This document shows positions 25,945-33,113 of a DNA stretch of 42,024 nt, piece by piece. A program made the translations under genes and the position numbers. Under the pieces are notes generated by a model, which saw only the letters and a program-made list of their open reading frames with translations, was not told the DNA's origin and searched no databases. This stretch comes from Chitinophagaceae bacterium (lineage in GTDB: Bacteria > Bacteroidota > Bacteroidia > Chitinophagales > Chitinophagaceae), in NCBI GenBank assembly GCA_947372235.1, contig CANBSW010000017.1:1-42024 (forward strand), written 5' to 3'. Position 1 is the first letter of the stretch, and each line of letters begins with the position of its first letter.

Positions 25945-27204
25945 ATGGCCTTAAACTATGTATGGATATTGTTTTTCGTGATTGGTCTCATCATCGCCCT
26001 TGTGAAACTGATCGTTTTCCACGATTATGAGATCTTTAAAAAACTGGTGGAAGGTATTTTCGATGCCTCCAAATCATCCGTGCTCGATATTGGCCTGCCC
26101 TTAACCGGAGCCATGGTGTTTTTTATGGGGTTAATGAATATTGGTGAAAAAGCCGGAGCTGTAAATTTTCTTGCCCGTATCCTCAATCCATTTATGAAAC
26201 GAATTTTTCCGGAAGTACCGGATAAGCACCCGGCTATGGGACAAATGGTAATGAATTTCAGCGCCAATATGCTCGGCCTCGATAATGCGGCAACGCCCTT
26301 CGGATTGAAAGCCATGGAAAGTCTGCAAACATTAAATCCCACAAAAGAAACCGCCAGCAATTCGCAGATCATGTTTCTGGTGTTGCATACAAGCGGATTG
26401 ACATTGATCCCACTTTCCATTATTGCATACAGGGTAGGGGGTGGAAGCCATAATCCCACCAGTGTATTTGTTCCATTAATGTTGGCTACCACGATTGCCA
26501 CGATTGCAAGTATTGTGATAACAGGATTATACCAACGTTTAAAATTTGATAAAGTGTTGATTGCCTGGCTGGGTGGAATTACGCTGACCATTTTTTTATT
26601 CGCCTGGTTCATCAACGGATTGCCATCGCAGAAAGATATTCCAACGCCAACTTTATTTACCAAAGAAACATTCAGTAATGTATTGGGCAACCTGATCCTG
26701 TTTCTCATCATTTCAACATTTATCATAGGGGGATTTGTAAAAAAGATCAATGTATTTGAAGCTTTTATTGAAGGGGCCAAACAAGGTTGGGATGTGATTA
26801 TTAAAGTGATTCCTTATCTGGTAGGATTACTCGTTGCCATCCGCGTGTTTCGCGACAGTGGCGCCCTCGAAGCCATCATAGGCGGAATCAGCTGGTGTTT
26901 TGTGCATTTAGGAATTACCAGCGAATTTGTACCTGCCTTACCCGTAGCCATCATGCGCCCCTTCAGCGGTGGAGGTTCACGCGGATTAATGCTGGATATT
27001 TTTAAAACTTATGGGGCCGATAGCTTTATCGGACAGCTGGCTTCTACTTTTCAGGGAAGTGCCGATACTACTTTTTATATCATCGCACTATACTTTGGAA
27101 GTGTGGGCATTAAAAAAGTACGCTACGCCATTTGGGCGGGAATGCTGGCTGATTTATTGGGGGTGATTGCGGCGGTGTTTATTGCGTATATTTTCTTTAA
27201 ATAG
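25945..27204 (+). CDS. Nucleoside-recognition (Gate) domain membrane protein, SpmA-SpmB fusion
   Basis: A 419-residue integral membrane protein with about ten hydrophobic segments. The first half resembles SpmA (motif MNFSANMLGLDNAATPFGLK). The second half, from about residue 255, resembles SpmB (MRPFSGGGSRGLM, FQGSADTTFYIIALYFGSVG). In spore formers these are separate proteins needed for spore-core maturation; fused forms in non-sporulating Bacteroidota presumably have another transport or channel function. The Gate domains contain conserved Asn, Gly and Ser in helix breaks typical of nucleoside-type transporters. The ATG at 25945 is the natural start. Transcribed alone, followed by a long imperfect inverted repeat. 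Confidence 0.88.
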   Translation: MALNYVWILFFVIGLIIALVKLIVFHDYEIFKKLVEGIFDASKSSVLDIGLPLTGAMVFFMGLMNIGEKAGAVNFLARILNPFMKRIFPEVPDKHPAMGQMVMNFSANMLGLDNAATPFGLKAMESLQTLNPTKETASNSQIMFLVLHTSGLTLIPLSIIAYRVGGGSHNPTSVFVPLMLATTIATIASIVITGLYQRLKFDKVLIAWLGGITLTIFLFAWFINGLPSQKDIPTPTLFTKETFSNVLGNLILFLIISTFIIGGFVKKINVFEAFIEGAKQGWDVIIKVIPYLVGLLVAIRVFRDSGALEAIIGGISWCFVHLGITSEFVPALPVAIMRPFSGGGSRGLMLDIFKTYGADSFIGQLASTFQGSADTTFYIIALYFGSVGIKKVRYAIWAGMLADLLGVIAAVFIAYIFFK

Positions 27205-27221
27205 GTTTTTATCGGAGAATT

Positions 27222-27363
27222 GAATTTGCACGCAAAGGCAAAGGCGCAATTTGATTGATGTTGGTGCAAACTGTTACCTTCTATAATGAACTCCTTTGAT
27301 TCAAACCTTCACAAATTTCGGACACTAAAAAACTGCGCCTTTGCGCCTTAGCGTGCAAATTTC
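27222..27363. repeat. Long-range inverted repeat between the SpmAB and GH13 genes
   Basis: Arms 27222-27248 and 27334-27363 are reverse complements with one mismatch and two small indels, around an 85 nt spacer. The arms consist of GCAAAGGCGCAAAGG-like phrases, the same style as the hairpins after dacB and kynU. Confidence 0.55.
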
Positions 27364-27425
27364 CCTCTCATTAAAATCCGGGAATTTAAATTGTGTTCAT
27401 TCTACACATTAAATTCCTAATTTTA

Positions 27426-28835
27426 ATGCCTAAATCGATTGCTATGCGCAGAATATCATCCCTAATCATTGTATTGTTGCTTCTGTTTTTTGCATCCTGT
27501 AAAAATGAAACAAATACAAATCTTGCTGCCTCCGACACTTCACAAACCGATGGCCACCCATCATGGATCATGAATGGAAATATTTATGAAGTCAATGTTC
27601 GGCAATATACTCCCGAAGGTACATTTCAGGCTTTCGCCAAACACCTCGATCGGTTGAAAGAAATGGGAGTACAAACGCTCTGGTTTATGCCCATCAACCC
27701 AATTAGTAAAGTAGATAGAAAAGGTTCTTTGGGAAGTTATTATGCGGTATCCGATTACACCGCCATCAATCCCGAATACGGTACGATGGACGATTGGAAA
27801 GCACTGGTAAAACAAATGCATGAAAAAGGGTTTAAAGTTTTGATCGACTGGGTTCCCAACCATACCGGTGCTGATCATTACTGGTTACAGAAACACCCGG
27901 ATTTTTATGTGAAAGACAGCACCGGCAAACCCGTTTCTCAATTCGACTGGACAGATACCCGCAAGCTCAATTTCAACAACCCCGAGTTACGCGATACTAT
28001 GATCAAACAAATGAAATTCTGGATCACTGAAACAGGGATTGATGGTTTGCGTTGCGATTATGCAGTTGGCCCAACCAGAGGTTTCTGGAAAGATTGCATC
28101 AAAGAACTCAAAGCCACCAAAAATGTATTCATGCTGGCAGAAGCAGATAGTGCCTGGTTACATGAAGTGGGTTTTGATGCTAGCTATTCATGGCCCGAAT
28201 TCAATATGCAGAAATTGATCGCTTCAGGAAAAAGAAAAGCTTCTGCCTTTGACAGTGTACTGGCATTAACCGACAGCACTTTGTCCAAAAATGGTTTACG
28301 TTTATATTTCACCAGTAACCATGATGAGAACAGTTGGAACAAAGCCGATTATGCTACCATGCCCGGCGCCTCGCACGCACCATTTGCCGTGCTAACACAA
28401 ACCATGAAACGCAGTATCCCGCTTATTTACAGCAGTCAGGAAGAGCCCTTGCTTCGTTCTTTAAAATTCTTTGATAAGGATACCATCGGCTTCAGTAAAT
28501 ATGAAAGGGCAGGCTTCTATGAGAAACTATTAAAATTACATTCTACAAGTGAAGCATTGAGTGCCAATTCACCTTTTATCCGCATCAACACTGATGTGGA
28601 TGATAATATCTATGCTTATGCAAGACAAAAACATGGACAGAAAGTAGTAGTAATTTTAAACCTCAGTAATACACCGCAATCATTTATCATCGATAATGAA
28701 TTATTGGCCGGAGAAGCCACAGAATTATTTACCGGTACCAAAGAAAACATACAGGGTGGTAAACAGTTTAACCTGGCGGCCTGGGGTTATCTGGTGTATA
28801 CTTATAATGATCAGAAACTGAAAGCGGTGAAGTAG
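27426..28835 (+). CDS. Alpha-amylase family glycoside hydrolase (GH13), lipoprotein
   Basis: About 469 residues from the ATG at 27426 (27444 is an equally possible start; 27393 is unlikely). The N-terminus is a lipoprotein signal with lipobox FASC, so the enzyme is exported and lipid-anchored. The (beta/alpha)8 barrel shows all four GH13 regions: DWVPNH, GLRCDYAV with nucleophile D211, MLAEAD with acid/base E239, and SNHDEN with D300. A C-terminal beta-domain (VVVILNLSNTPQSF) follows. It should cleave alpha-glucosidic linkages of starch-type glucans or maltodextrins. No SusC/D genes or other carbohydrate genes lie nearby, so it appears isolated from a utilisation locus. Confidence 0.9.
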   Translation: MPKSIAMRRISSLIIVLLLLFFASCKNETNTNLAASDTSQTDGHPSWIMNGNIYEVNVRQYTPEGTFQAFAKHLDRLKEMGVQTLWFMPINPISKVDRKGSLGSYYAVSDYTAINPEYGTMDDWKALVKQMHEKGFKVLIDWVPNHTGADHYWLQKHPDFYVKDSTGKPVSQFDWTDTRKLNFNNPELRDTMIKQMKFWITETGIDGLRCDYAVGPTRGFWKDCIKELKATKNVFMLAEADSAWLHEVGFDASYSWPEFNMQKLIASGKRKASAFDSVLALTDSTLSKNGLRLYFTSNHDENSWNKADYATMPGASHAPFAVLTQTMKRSIPLIYSSQEEPLLRSLKFFDKDTIGFSKYERAGFYEKLLKLHSTSEALSANSPFIRINTDVDDNIYAYARQKHGQKVVVILNLSNTPQSFIIDNELLAGEATELFTGTKENIQGGKQFNLAAWGYLVYTYNDQKLKAVK

Positions 28836-28844
28836 TTGGGAGAA

Positions 28845-29002
28845 GAGTCGGGGAAGTCGGTAAGTCCGTAAGTCCGCAAGTCGGAAAGTATAGGGCTATA
28901 AAGTGTTGTAGCTAAAAGAAGGTAGTGTTTTCATAGAATAATAATTCTCTAAACAACTTCCGGTCTTTCGGACTTTCCGACTTCCTGACTATCCCCGACT
29001 TT
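28845..29002. repeat. Inverted arrays of AAGTCSGN units before pyrF
   Basis: Four 8 bp units (AAGTCGGT, AAGTCCGT, AAGTCCGC, AAGTCGGA) run from 28854 to 28885. Related units in reverse orientation occupy 28965-29002, directly before the candidate pyrF -7 box. The two halves could pair imperfectly across about 75 nt. Confidence 0.65.
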
Positions 29003-29004
29003 CT

Positions 29005-29012
29005 TATCTTCG
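29005..29012 (+). promoter_or_regulatory. Candidate -7 box very close to the pyrF start
   Basis: TATCTTCG differs from TAnnTTTG by one base and ends 4 bp before the pyrF ATG. If used, the mRNA would begin at or next to the start codon. Confidence 0.3.
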
Positions 29013-29016
29013 CCAC

Positions 29017-29835
29017 ATGAACCGACACCAACTGATTGAGCAAATTCAACAGAAAAAAAACTATCTCTGTGTAGGACTGGATACCGACATTGCCAAACTT
29101 CCCAGGCATTTGCGAACGCAGCCTGATGCGGTGTTTCAATTCAATAAAGCCATTATTGATGCTACCAAAGACCATTGCGTAAGTTATAAGATCAACACAG
29201 CTTTTTATGAATCGCAGGGATTAAAAGGGTGGGAGGCGATGGAGAAAACAGTACATTATATCCCAAAAACACATTTTACCATTGCCGATGCAAAGCGTGG
29301 CGATATTGGTAATACCTCATCACAATACGCCAAAACCTTTTTTGAAGTGATGCCATTTGATGCAGTAACTGTTGCACCTTATATGGGAGAGGACAGTGTT
29401 CGCCCCTTTCTCGAATATGAAAATAAATGGACGATTGTTTTAGGATTAACATCTAATGCAGGCAGCAATGATTTTCAGCAATTATCACTTTCAAAAGAAA
29501 ATGCAGGAAAGAAATTATATGAAACCGTACTTGAAAAAGTAGCAAGCTGGGGAACGCCTTCTAATCTGATGTTTGTGGTAGGAGCTACACGTGCCAGTGA
29601 TCTGGCTCATATCCGTTCCATCATTCCTGATCATTTTTTATTGGTGCCCGGTGTTGGTGCACAGGGTGGAAGTCTGGAAGAGGTATCTAAATATGGATTG
29701 AATAAGGATTGTGGTCTATTGGTGAATGCAAGCCGTGCTGTGATCTTTGCAAGTAGTGGAGAAAATTTTGCTGAGCAGGCAACTATTGTTGCGAAGCAAT
29801 ATGCTGATGAAATGGCAAACTATTTAGTTTATTAG
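29017..29835 (+). CDS. pyrF: Orotidine-5'-phosphate decarboxylase, type 2
   Basis: A 272-residue enzyme that decarboxylates OMP to UMP in the last step of de novo pyrimidine synthesis. The active-site motif is intact: D91-A-K93-R-G-D96-IGNT. Further family features are [11 protein letters not shown] near the N-terminus, [13 protein letters not shown], and VPGVGAQGG for phosphate binding. Its length and the GDIGNT form place it in the larger type-2 subfamily common in Bacteroidota. The gene is transcribed without other pyr genes. A perfect 20 bp hairpin begins inside its last codons and includes the stop codon. Confidence 0.95.
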   Translation: MNRHQLIEQIQQKKNYLCVGLDTDIAKLPRHLRTQPDAVFQFNKAIIDATKDHCVSYKINTAFYESQGLKGWEAMEKTVHYIPKTHFTIADAKRGDIGNTSSQYAKTFFEVMPFDAVTVAPYMGEDSVRPFLEYENKWTIVLGLTSNAGSNDFQQLSLSKENAGKKLYETVLEKVASWGTPSNLMFVVGATRASDLAHIRSIIPDHFLLVPGVGAQGGSLEEVSKYGLNKDCGLLVNASRAVIFASSGENFAEQATIVAKQYADEMANYLVY

Positions 29836-29885
29836 TTTACTGGTTTATTTGTAGGCAAACTAAATTAAACCAGTAAACTAATAAA
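29828..29885. terminator. Hairpin overlapping the pyrF stop codon
   Basis: Arms 29828-29847 and 29866-29885 are exact reverse complements (20 bp) around an 18 nt loop. The left arm contains the pyrF TAG (29833-29835) and the right arm runs into the AATAAACC array. A/T-rich stems make it a weak but plausible terminator. Confidence 0.55.
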
Positions 29886-29935
29886 CCAATAAACCAATAA
29901 ACCAATAAATCAGTAAACCAATAAACCAGTAAACC
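29872..29935. repeat. Eight tandem copies of an AATAAACC-type octamer
   Basis: Eight consecutive 8 bp units (AATAAACC or one- to two-base variants such as AGTAAACC and AATAAATC) end 3 bp before the metallophosphoesterase ATG. The array occupies the position where that gene's ribosome-binding site and leader must lie. Confidence 0.85.
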
Positions 29936-29938
29936 AAA

Positions 29939-30868
29939 ATGAACCGAAGGAAATTCTTACAGCAATCTTCATTATCAGCTGCAGTATTATCTGTAACACC
30001 TTCTGCATTTGCCAGTGAAAATAAACCTGCTTCATTTACCATAGGATTTCTTTCTGATGTGCATGTAAAACCAACAGAAACTGCAGAAGCCGGAATGCGT
30101 AAAGCTTACCGGCATGTGAATGGATTAAAACCCTCGGTTGATTTTATCATCAATGGTGGGGATGCCATTATGGATGCATTAAACGCTTCCAAAGAAAAAG
30201 TACAGAAACAATGGGATGTTTGGAATAAAGTATTGACTGATGAAAATAAATTGCCCATCTATCATTGCATCGGCAATCACGATGCATGGGGCTGGCAAAT
30301 GACGGATGTTGAAGTTAAGAACGATCCTTTATATGATAAGAAATGGGTATTGCAGCAGCACAATATGAAAGAAAGGTTTTACAGTTTTGCCCATAAGAAC
30401 TGGAAATTTATTGTACTGGATAGTGCGCAGGAAAATAATGGTGGATATATAGCCCGCATTGATGAGCCTCAATTTGCATGGTTAGAAAATGAATTGAAAC
30501 AAACGGATGCTGCGCAACATATTTGTATTGTATCACATATTCCCATCGTATCCTTTTGTTCTGCTGTTTTTTACGATAAGAATGAACCCAATGGCGACTG
30601 GAAAATTTCTCGTGCATTGTTGCATGTAGATTCACGCAGGTTAACAGATCTCTTTAAAAACCATCAAAGTATCCGATGCTGTTTAAGCGGACATATTCAC
30701 ATGCAGGATATGGTTGAATACCGCGGCATCAATTATTACTGTAACGGCGCCGTTAGCGGCGATTGGTGGAATGGTCCATATAAAGGATTTGAACCTTCAT
30801 ATGCACTGTTTGAGTTTGACTCTGATGGAAAAGTTACAAGAACAATGATGAATTACGGAAACATATAA
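29939..30868 (+). CDS. Exported metallophosphoesterase with Tat-like signal
   Basis: A 309-residue calcineurin-like phosphoesterase. The N-terminus NRRKFLQQSSLSAAVLSV has the twin-arginine pattern followed by a hydrophobic stretch, so folded export by Tat is likely. The metal-site motifs appear in order: D40-x-H42, GGD75, GNHD (N113, H114, D115), VSHIP and SGHIHMQD. These ligate two metal ions for phosphomonoester or diester hydrolysis; the substrate is unknown. The gene starts immediately after the AATAAACC array. It is convergent with the SGNH hydrolase gene, separated by a 42 bp gap holding a dispersed repeat copy. Confidence 0.9.
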   Translation: MNRRKFLQQSSLSAAVLSVTPSAFASENKPASFTIGFLSDVHVKPTETAEAGMRKAYRHVNGLKPSVDFIINGGDAIMDALNASKEKVQKQWDVWNKVLTDENKLPIYHCIGNHDAWGWQMTDVEVKNDPLYDKKWVLQQHNMKERFYSFAHKNWKFIVLDSAQENNGGYIARIDEPQFAWLENELKQTDAAQHICIVSHIPIVSFCSAVFYDKNEPNGDWKISRALLHVDSRRLTDLFKNHQSIRCCLSGHIHMQDMVEYRGINYYCNGAVSGDWWNGPYKGFEPSYALFEFDSDGKVTRTMMNYGNI

Positions 30869-30871
30869 AAT

Positions 30872-30917
30872 CCTATATGCCCTAATTCCTAACCTATGTC
30901 ACTATGTGTTTCAAAAA
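30872..30917 (+). repeat. Solo copy of the cassette-end repeat
   Basis: This 46 bp matches, with a few differences, the sequence at 37662-37708 that bounds the GxxExxY cassette; both contain TTCCTAACCTATGTC and CTATGTGTTTCAAAAA. It fills the gap between two convergent genes, and its end forms the last Phe codon and TGA stop of the SGNH gene (30911-30916 on the minus strand). Confidence 0.75.
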
Positions 30918-31519
30918 TTCGCTTTAATCAATCCCACAACTTTCTCCGCCCAAATTCCATACTCTTTTCCTGAATAATGTAACTGATCAATTGCTAATAA
31001 ATTTTTATCATTTGAAGCATCACGGGTATCATCAGTGATATTAATAAAATGTGTTTGATTTTTTTTAGCCGCAGATTCGCAGATTTTGTTGAATGCATTA
31101 ATCTCTTCAGATATTTTTTTACTATCCCGTTCTTTTGCAAAAGGAGTTACACCCCAGTCGGGAATAGATAACACAATAACATGCTCCGGATGATTACCGC
31201 TCAGGTGAATAGCTTTACGCAATAGAAAATCAAAGTCTGTTGTAAAATCTTCCATTGCCAGGCTTCTGTATTGATTGTTAACGCCGATCAATAGCGTAAC
31301 AAAATCGTATTGCTCATTTAGTTTTGTATGCAACAGATGTTCGGCAAGTTCAAAACTTGTCCAGCCGGTTTTGGCAATGATCTCAGGTGCATAAAAATGA
31401 TATCCTTGCTTCCTCAAAAATTGTACTGTCTGGTAAGGAAAACTTTCATGTAACGGAACAGATTCGCCGATGGTATATGAATCGCCGAGTGCTAAGTAAG
31501 AGTAATGGTGTTTAGACAT
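30911..31519 (-). CDS. SGNH/GDSL-type hydrolase
   Basis: About 202 residues from the ATG at 31519 (MSKHHYSYLALGDSYTIG). A longer frame reaches 31591, but that extension is read entirely through the hairpin downstream of kynU, so it is rejected. Block I GDSYTIGE holds the nucleophilic serine, block III is GVNNQY and block V is DQLHYSG with the Asp/His pair. The family hydrolyses esters of lipids, sugars or acyl groups on polysaccharides. There is no signal peptide in this start, suggesting a cytoplasmic enzyme. The substrate is not predictable. Confidence 0.87.
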   Translation of the reverse strand: MSKHHYSYLALGDSYTIGESVPLHESFPYQTVQFLRKQGYHFYAPEIIAKTGWTSFELAEHLLHTKLNEQYDFVTLLIGVNNQYRSLAMEDFTTDFDFLLRKAIHLSGNHPEHVIVLSIPDWGVTPFAKERDSKKISEEINAFNKICESAAKKNQTHFINITDDTRDASNDKNLLAIDQLHYSGKEYGIWAEKVVGLIKANF

Positions 31520-31532
31520 GGCTATTTTTTTT

Positions 31533-31598
31533 GCCACAGATGCACAGATTACCACAGAATTTCTCAATTTAATCTGTGGTAATCTGTGCATCTGTGGC
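31533..31598. terminator. Perfect 26 bp hairpin downstream of kynU
   Basis: Arms 31533-31558 and 31573-31598 are exact reverse complements with a 14 nt loop. The stem reads CACAGATGCACAGATTA-like phrases and ends 6 bp past the kynU stop. On the minus strand it is followed by an A-run rather than a U-run, so a processing or blocking role is as likely as intrinsic termination. Confidence 0.6.
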
Positions 31599-31604
31599 GA
31601 ACAA

Positions 31605-32870
31605 CTAAAAATGATCTCTCAAAATCTCATAAAACGTATACACATCCCCAAAACTGCAATACAAAGGTGCCGGTGCCACACGTATCACCCCCGGCTCTCG
31701 GTAATCTACAATAATGCCGCTTTCAATCATCTTATCATGGATCTCTTTTCCTCTTTCTGTAAAGTACAATGATAATTGTGCACCTCTCCACTCTGAATCA
31801 ACCGGTGTAATGATCTCGAATTTCTGGTTGGGCAATTGGTGTAATAAATATTCGAGATAAGCTGTTAGCTGTAAGCTTTTGACTCTTAACTTTTCAATAT
31901 CAGCTTCCTCAAACATTTGTAAAGAAGCTTTCAAACAAACCATATTAAAAACCTGTGCAGTACTGATATTCCACCCTCCTGCATTGGTTTTTGGAATGAA
32001 TCCCTTTTCCATTTTAAACCTTGTCTTCTCATCATTACCCCACCATCCACCCAAACGCGGTGTACGAACATCACTTGCAAAATATTCATTCACATAAACC
32101 CCACCCACAGCACCGGGGCCACCATTTAAATATTTGTAACTGCACCATACTGCAAAATCAACCTGCCATTCGTGTAGATGAACCGGAATATTTCCCACCA
32201 CATGTGCCAGATCAAAACCTGCAATGGCATTTACATCATGGGCGGCTTCTGTGATTCTTTTCATGTCAAATAGCTGTCCCGTATAATAGTTCATCCCGCC
32301 AAACATCACCATGGCCAAACTATTGCCATGGGTTTCAATCGTATCAATAATATCTTCTGTATATAGAATTTTCTCGCCCGGTTTTGGGGCAATTTCAATG
32401 ATAGCAGTAGCTGGATCTAAACCAAAATGTCTTACCAATGTTTCTACCGCATATTGGTCGGAAGGGAAGGCGCCTGCTTCCATGATAATTTTAAAACGCT
32501 CAGAGGTTGGCTTATAAAAACTCAACATCAATAAATGCAGATTCACGGTAAGTGTATTCATCACCGTTACTTCATCCTCCTTGCAACCCACAATTTTTGC
32601 AAGAGAAACTTTCATATAATCCTGGTAATACAACCATGGATTGGTTCCTCCAAAGTAGCCGCCAACAGCCACATCTCGCCAGCTTTGTAATTCGGTTTGA
32701 ATGGCAGCTTCCACCGCTATGGGCTGTAACCCCAATGAATTGCCACAGAAATAAATCACATCTTTCCCATCTTTTTTGGGAAAATGGAACTGTTTTTTAA
32801 AATGAGCCAGTTCATCATTCTTATCAGCTTGCTTAGCAAAATCAAAGCTTGTATTAAAAACGCCAGACAT
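31605..32870 (-). CDS. kynU: Kynureninase
   Basis: A 421-residue PLP enzyme that cleaves L-kynurenine to anthranilate and alanine (or 3-hydroxykynurenine to 3-hydroxyanthranilate) in tryptophan catabolism or NAD synthesis. The cofactor lysine is K246 in WCSYKYLNGGPG. D220 and H223 in AGFDLAHVVGN are the expected cofactor contacts, and FCGNSLGLQP and FGGTNPWLYY near the N-terminus are family signatures. Length is normal. No tryptophan dioxygenase, kynurenine monooxygenase or NAD-synthesis genes are adjacent, so the pathway must be scattered. The downstream SGNH gene is on the same strand but separated by a 26 bp perfect hairpin. Confidence 0.95.
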   Translation of the reverse strand: MSGVFNTSFDFAKQADKNDELAHFKKQFHFPKKDGKDVIYFCGNSLGLQPIAVEAAIQTELQSWRDVAVGGYFGGTNPWLYYQDYMKVSLAKIVGCKEDEVTVMNTLTVNLHLLMLSFYKPTSERFKIIMEAGAFPSDQYAVETLVRHFGLDPATAIIEIAPKPGEKILYTEDIIDTIETHGNSLAMVMFGGMNYYTGQLFDMKRITEAAHDVNAIAGFDLAHVVGNIPVHLHEWQVDFAVWCSYKYLNGGPGAVGGVYVNEYFASDVRTPRLGGWWGNDEKTRFKMEKGFIPKTNAGGWNISTAQVFNMVCLKASLQMFEEADIEKLRVKSLQLTAYLEYLLHQLPNQKFEIITPVDSEWRGAQLSLYFTERGKEIHDKMIESGIIVDYREPGVIRVAPAPLYCSFGDVYTFYEILRDHF

Positions 32871-32882
32871 AAAAAATCGTTT

Positions 32883-33040
32883 CCTGCAAAGTAAGCAGGA
32901 TTTGTCAATTGTAAATCCTCAGCGTAAACTCTGCTTCTCCGCGCCTCTGCGTTCAAAATGCTCTCAGATTTATGGCAAGCCAGACATTTATAGATCTTTT
33001 CACTGAAGAGCCGCAGAGTGTTAGGGGAGATTTCGCAGAG
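32883..33040. repeat. Repeat cluster in the kynU/S9-peptidase divergent gap
   Basis: Just upstream of kynU is a small hairpin CCTGCAAAGTAAGCAGG (32883-32899). Then 32917-32953 and 33011-33040 carry CGCCTCTGCG- and CGCAGAG-type phrases in opposite orientation, an imperfect inverted pair of the same style as the hairpins elsewhere. The divergent promoters must also lie in this gap. Confidence 0.45.
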
Positions 33041-33113
33041 ATTTTTTATCAATGGTTCTTTATTTACGTTCGTTTGCTTTATTTTCATTGCTCCCAAACC
33101 AAAACTAACTGAC

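Noticed and set aside
26025..26780. A 251-codon open frame antisense to the SpmAB-like gene
   Set aside because: It lies wholly within a well-supported membrane-protein gene on the other strand, has no recognisable domain, and its hydrophobic composition mirrors the sense codons.
31520..31591. N-terminal extension of the SGNH hydrolase
   Set aside because: The extra 24 codons are read through the perfect hairpin after kynU, and the GDSY motif already lies at a normal distance from the ATG at 31519.
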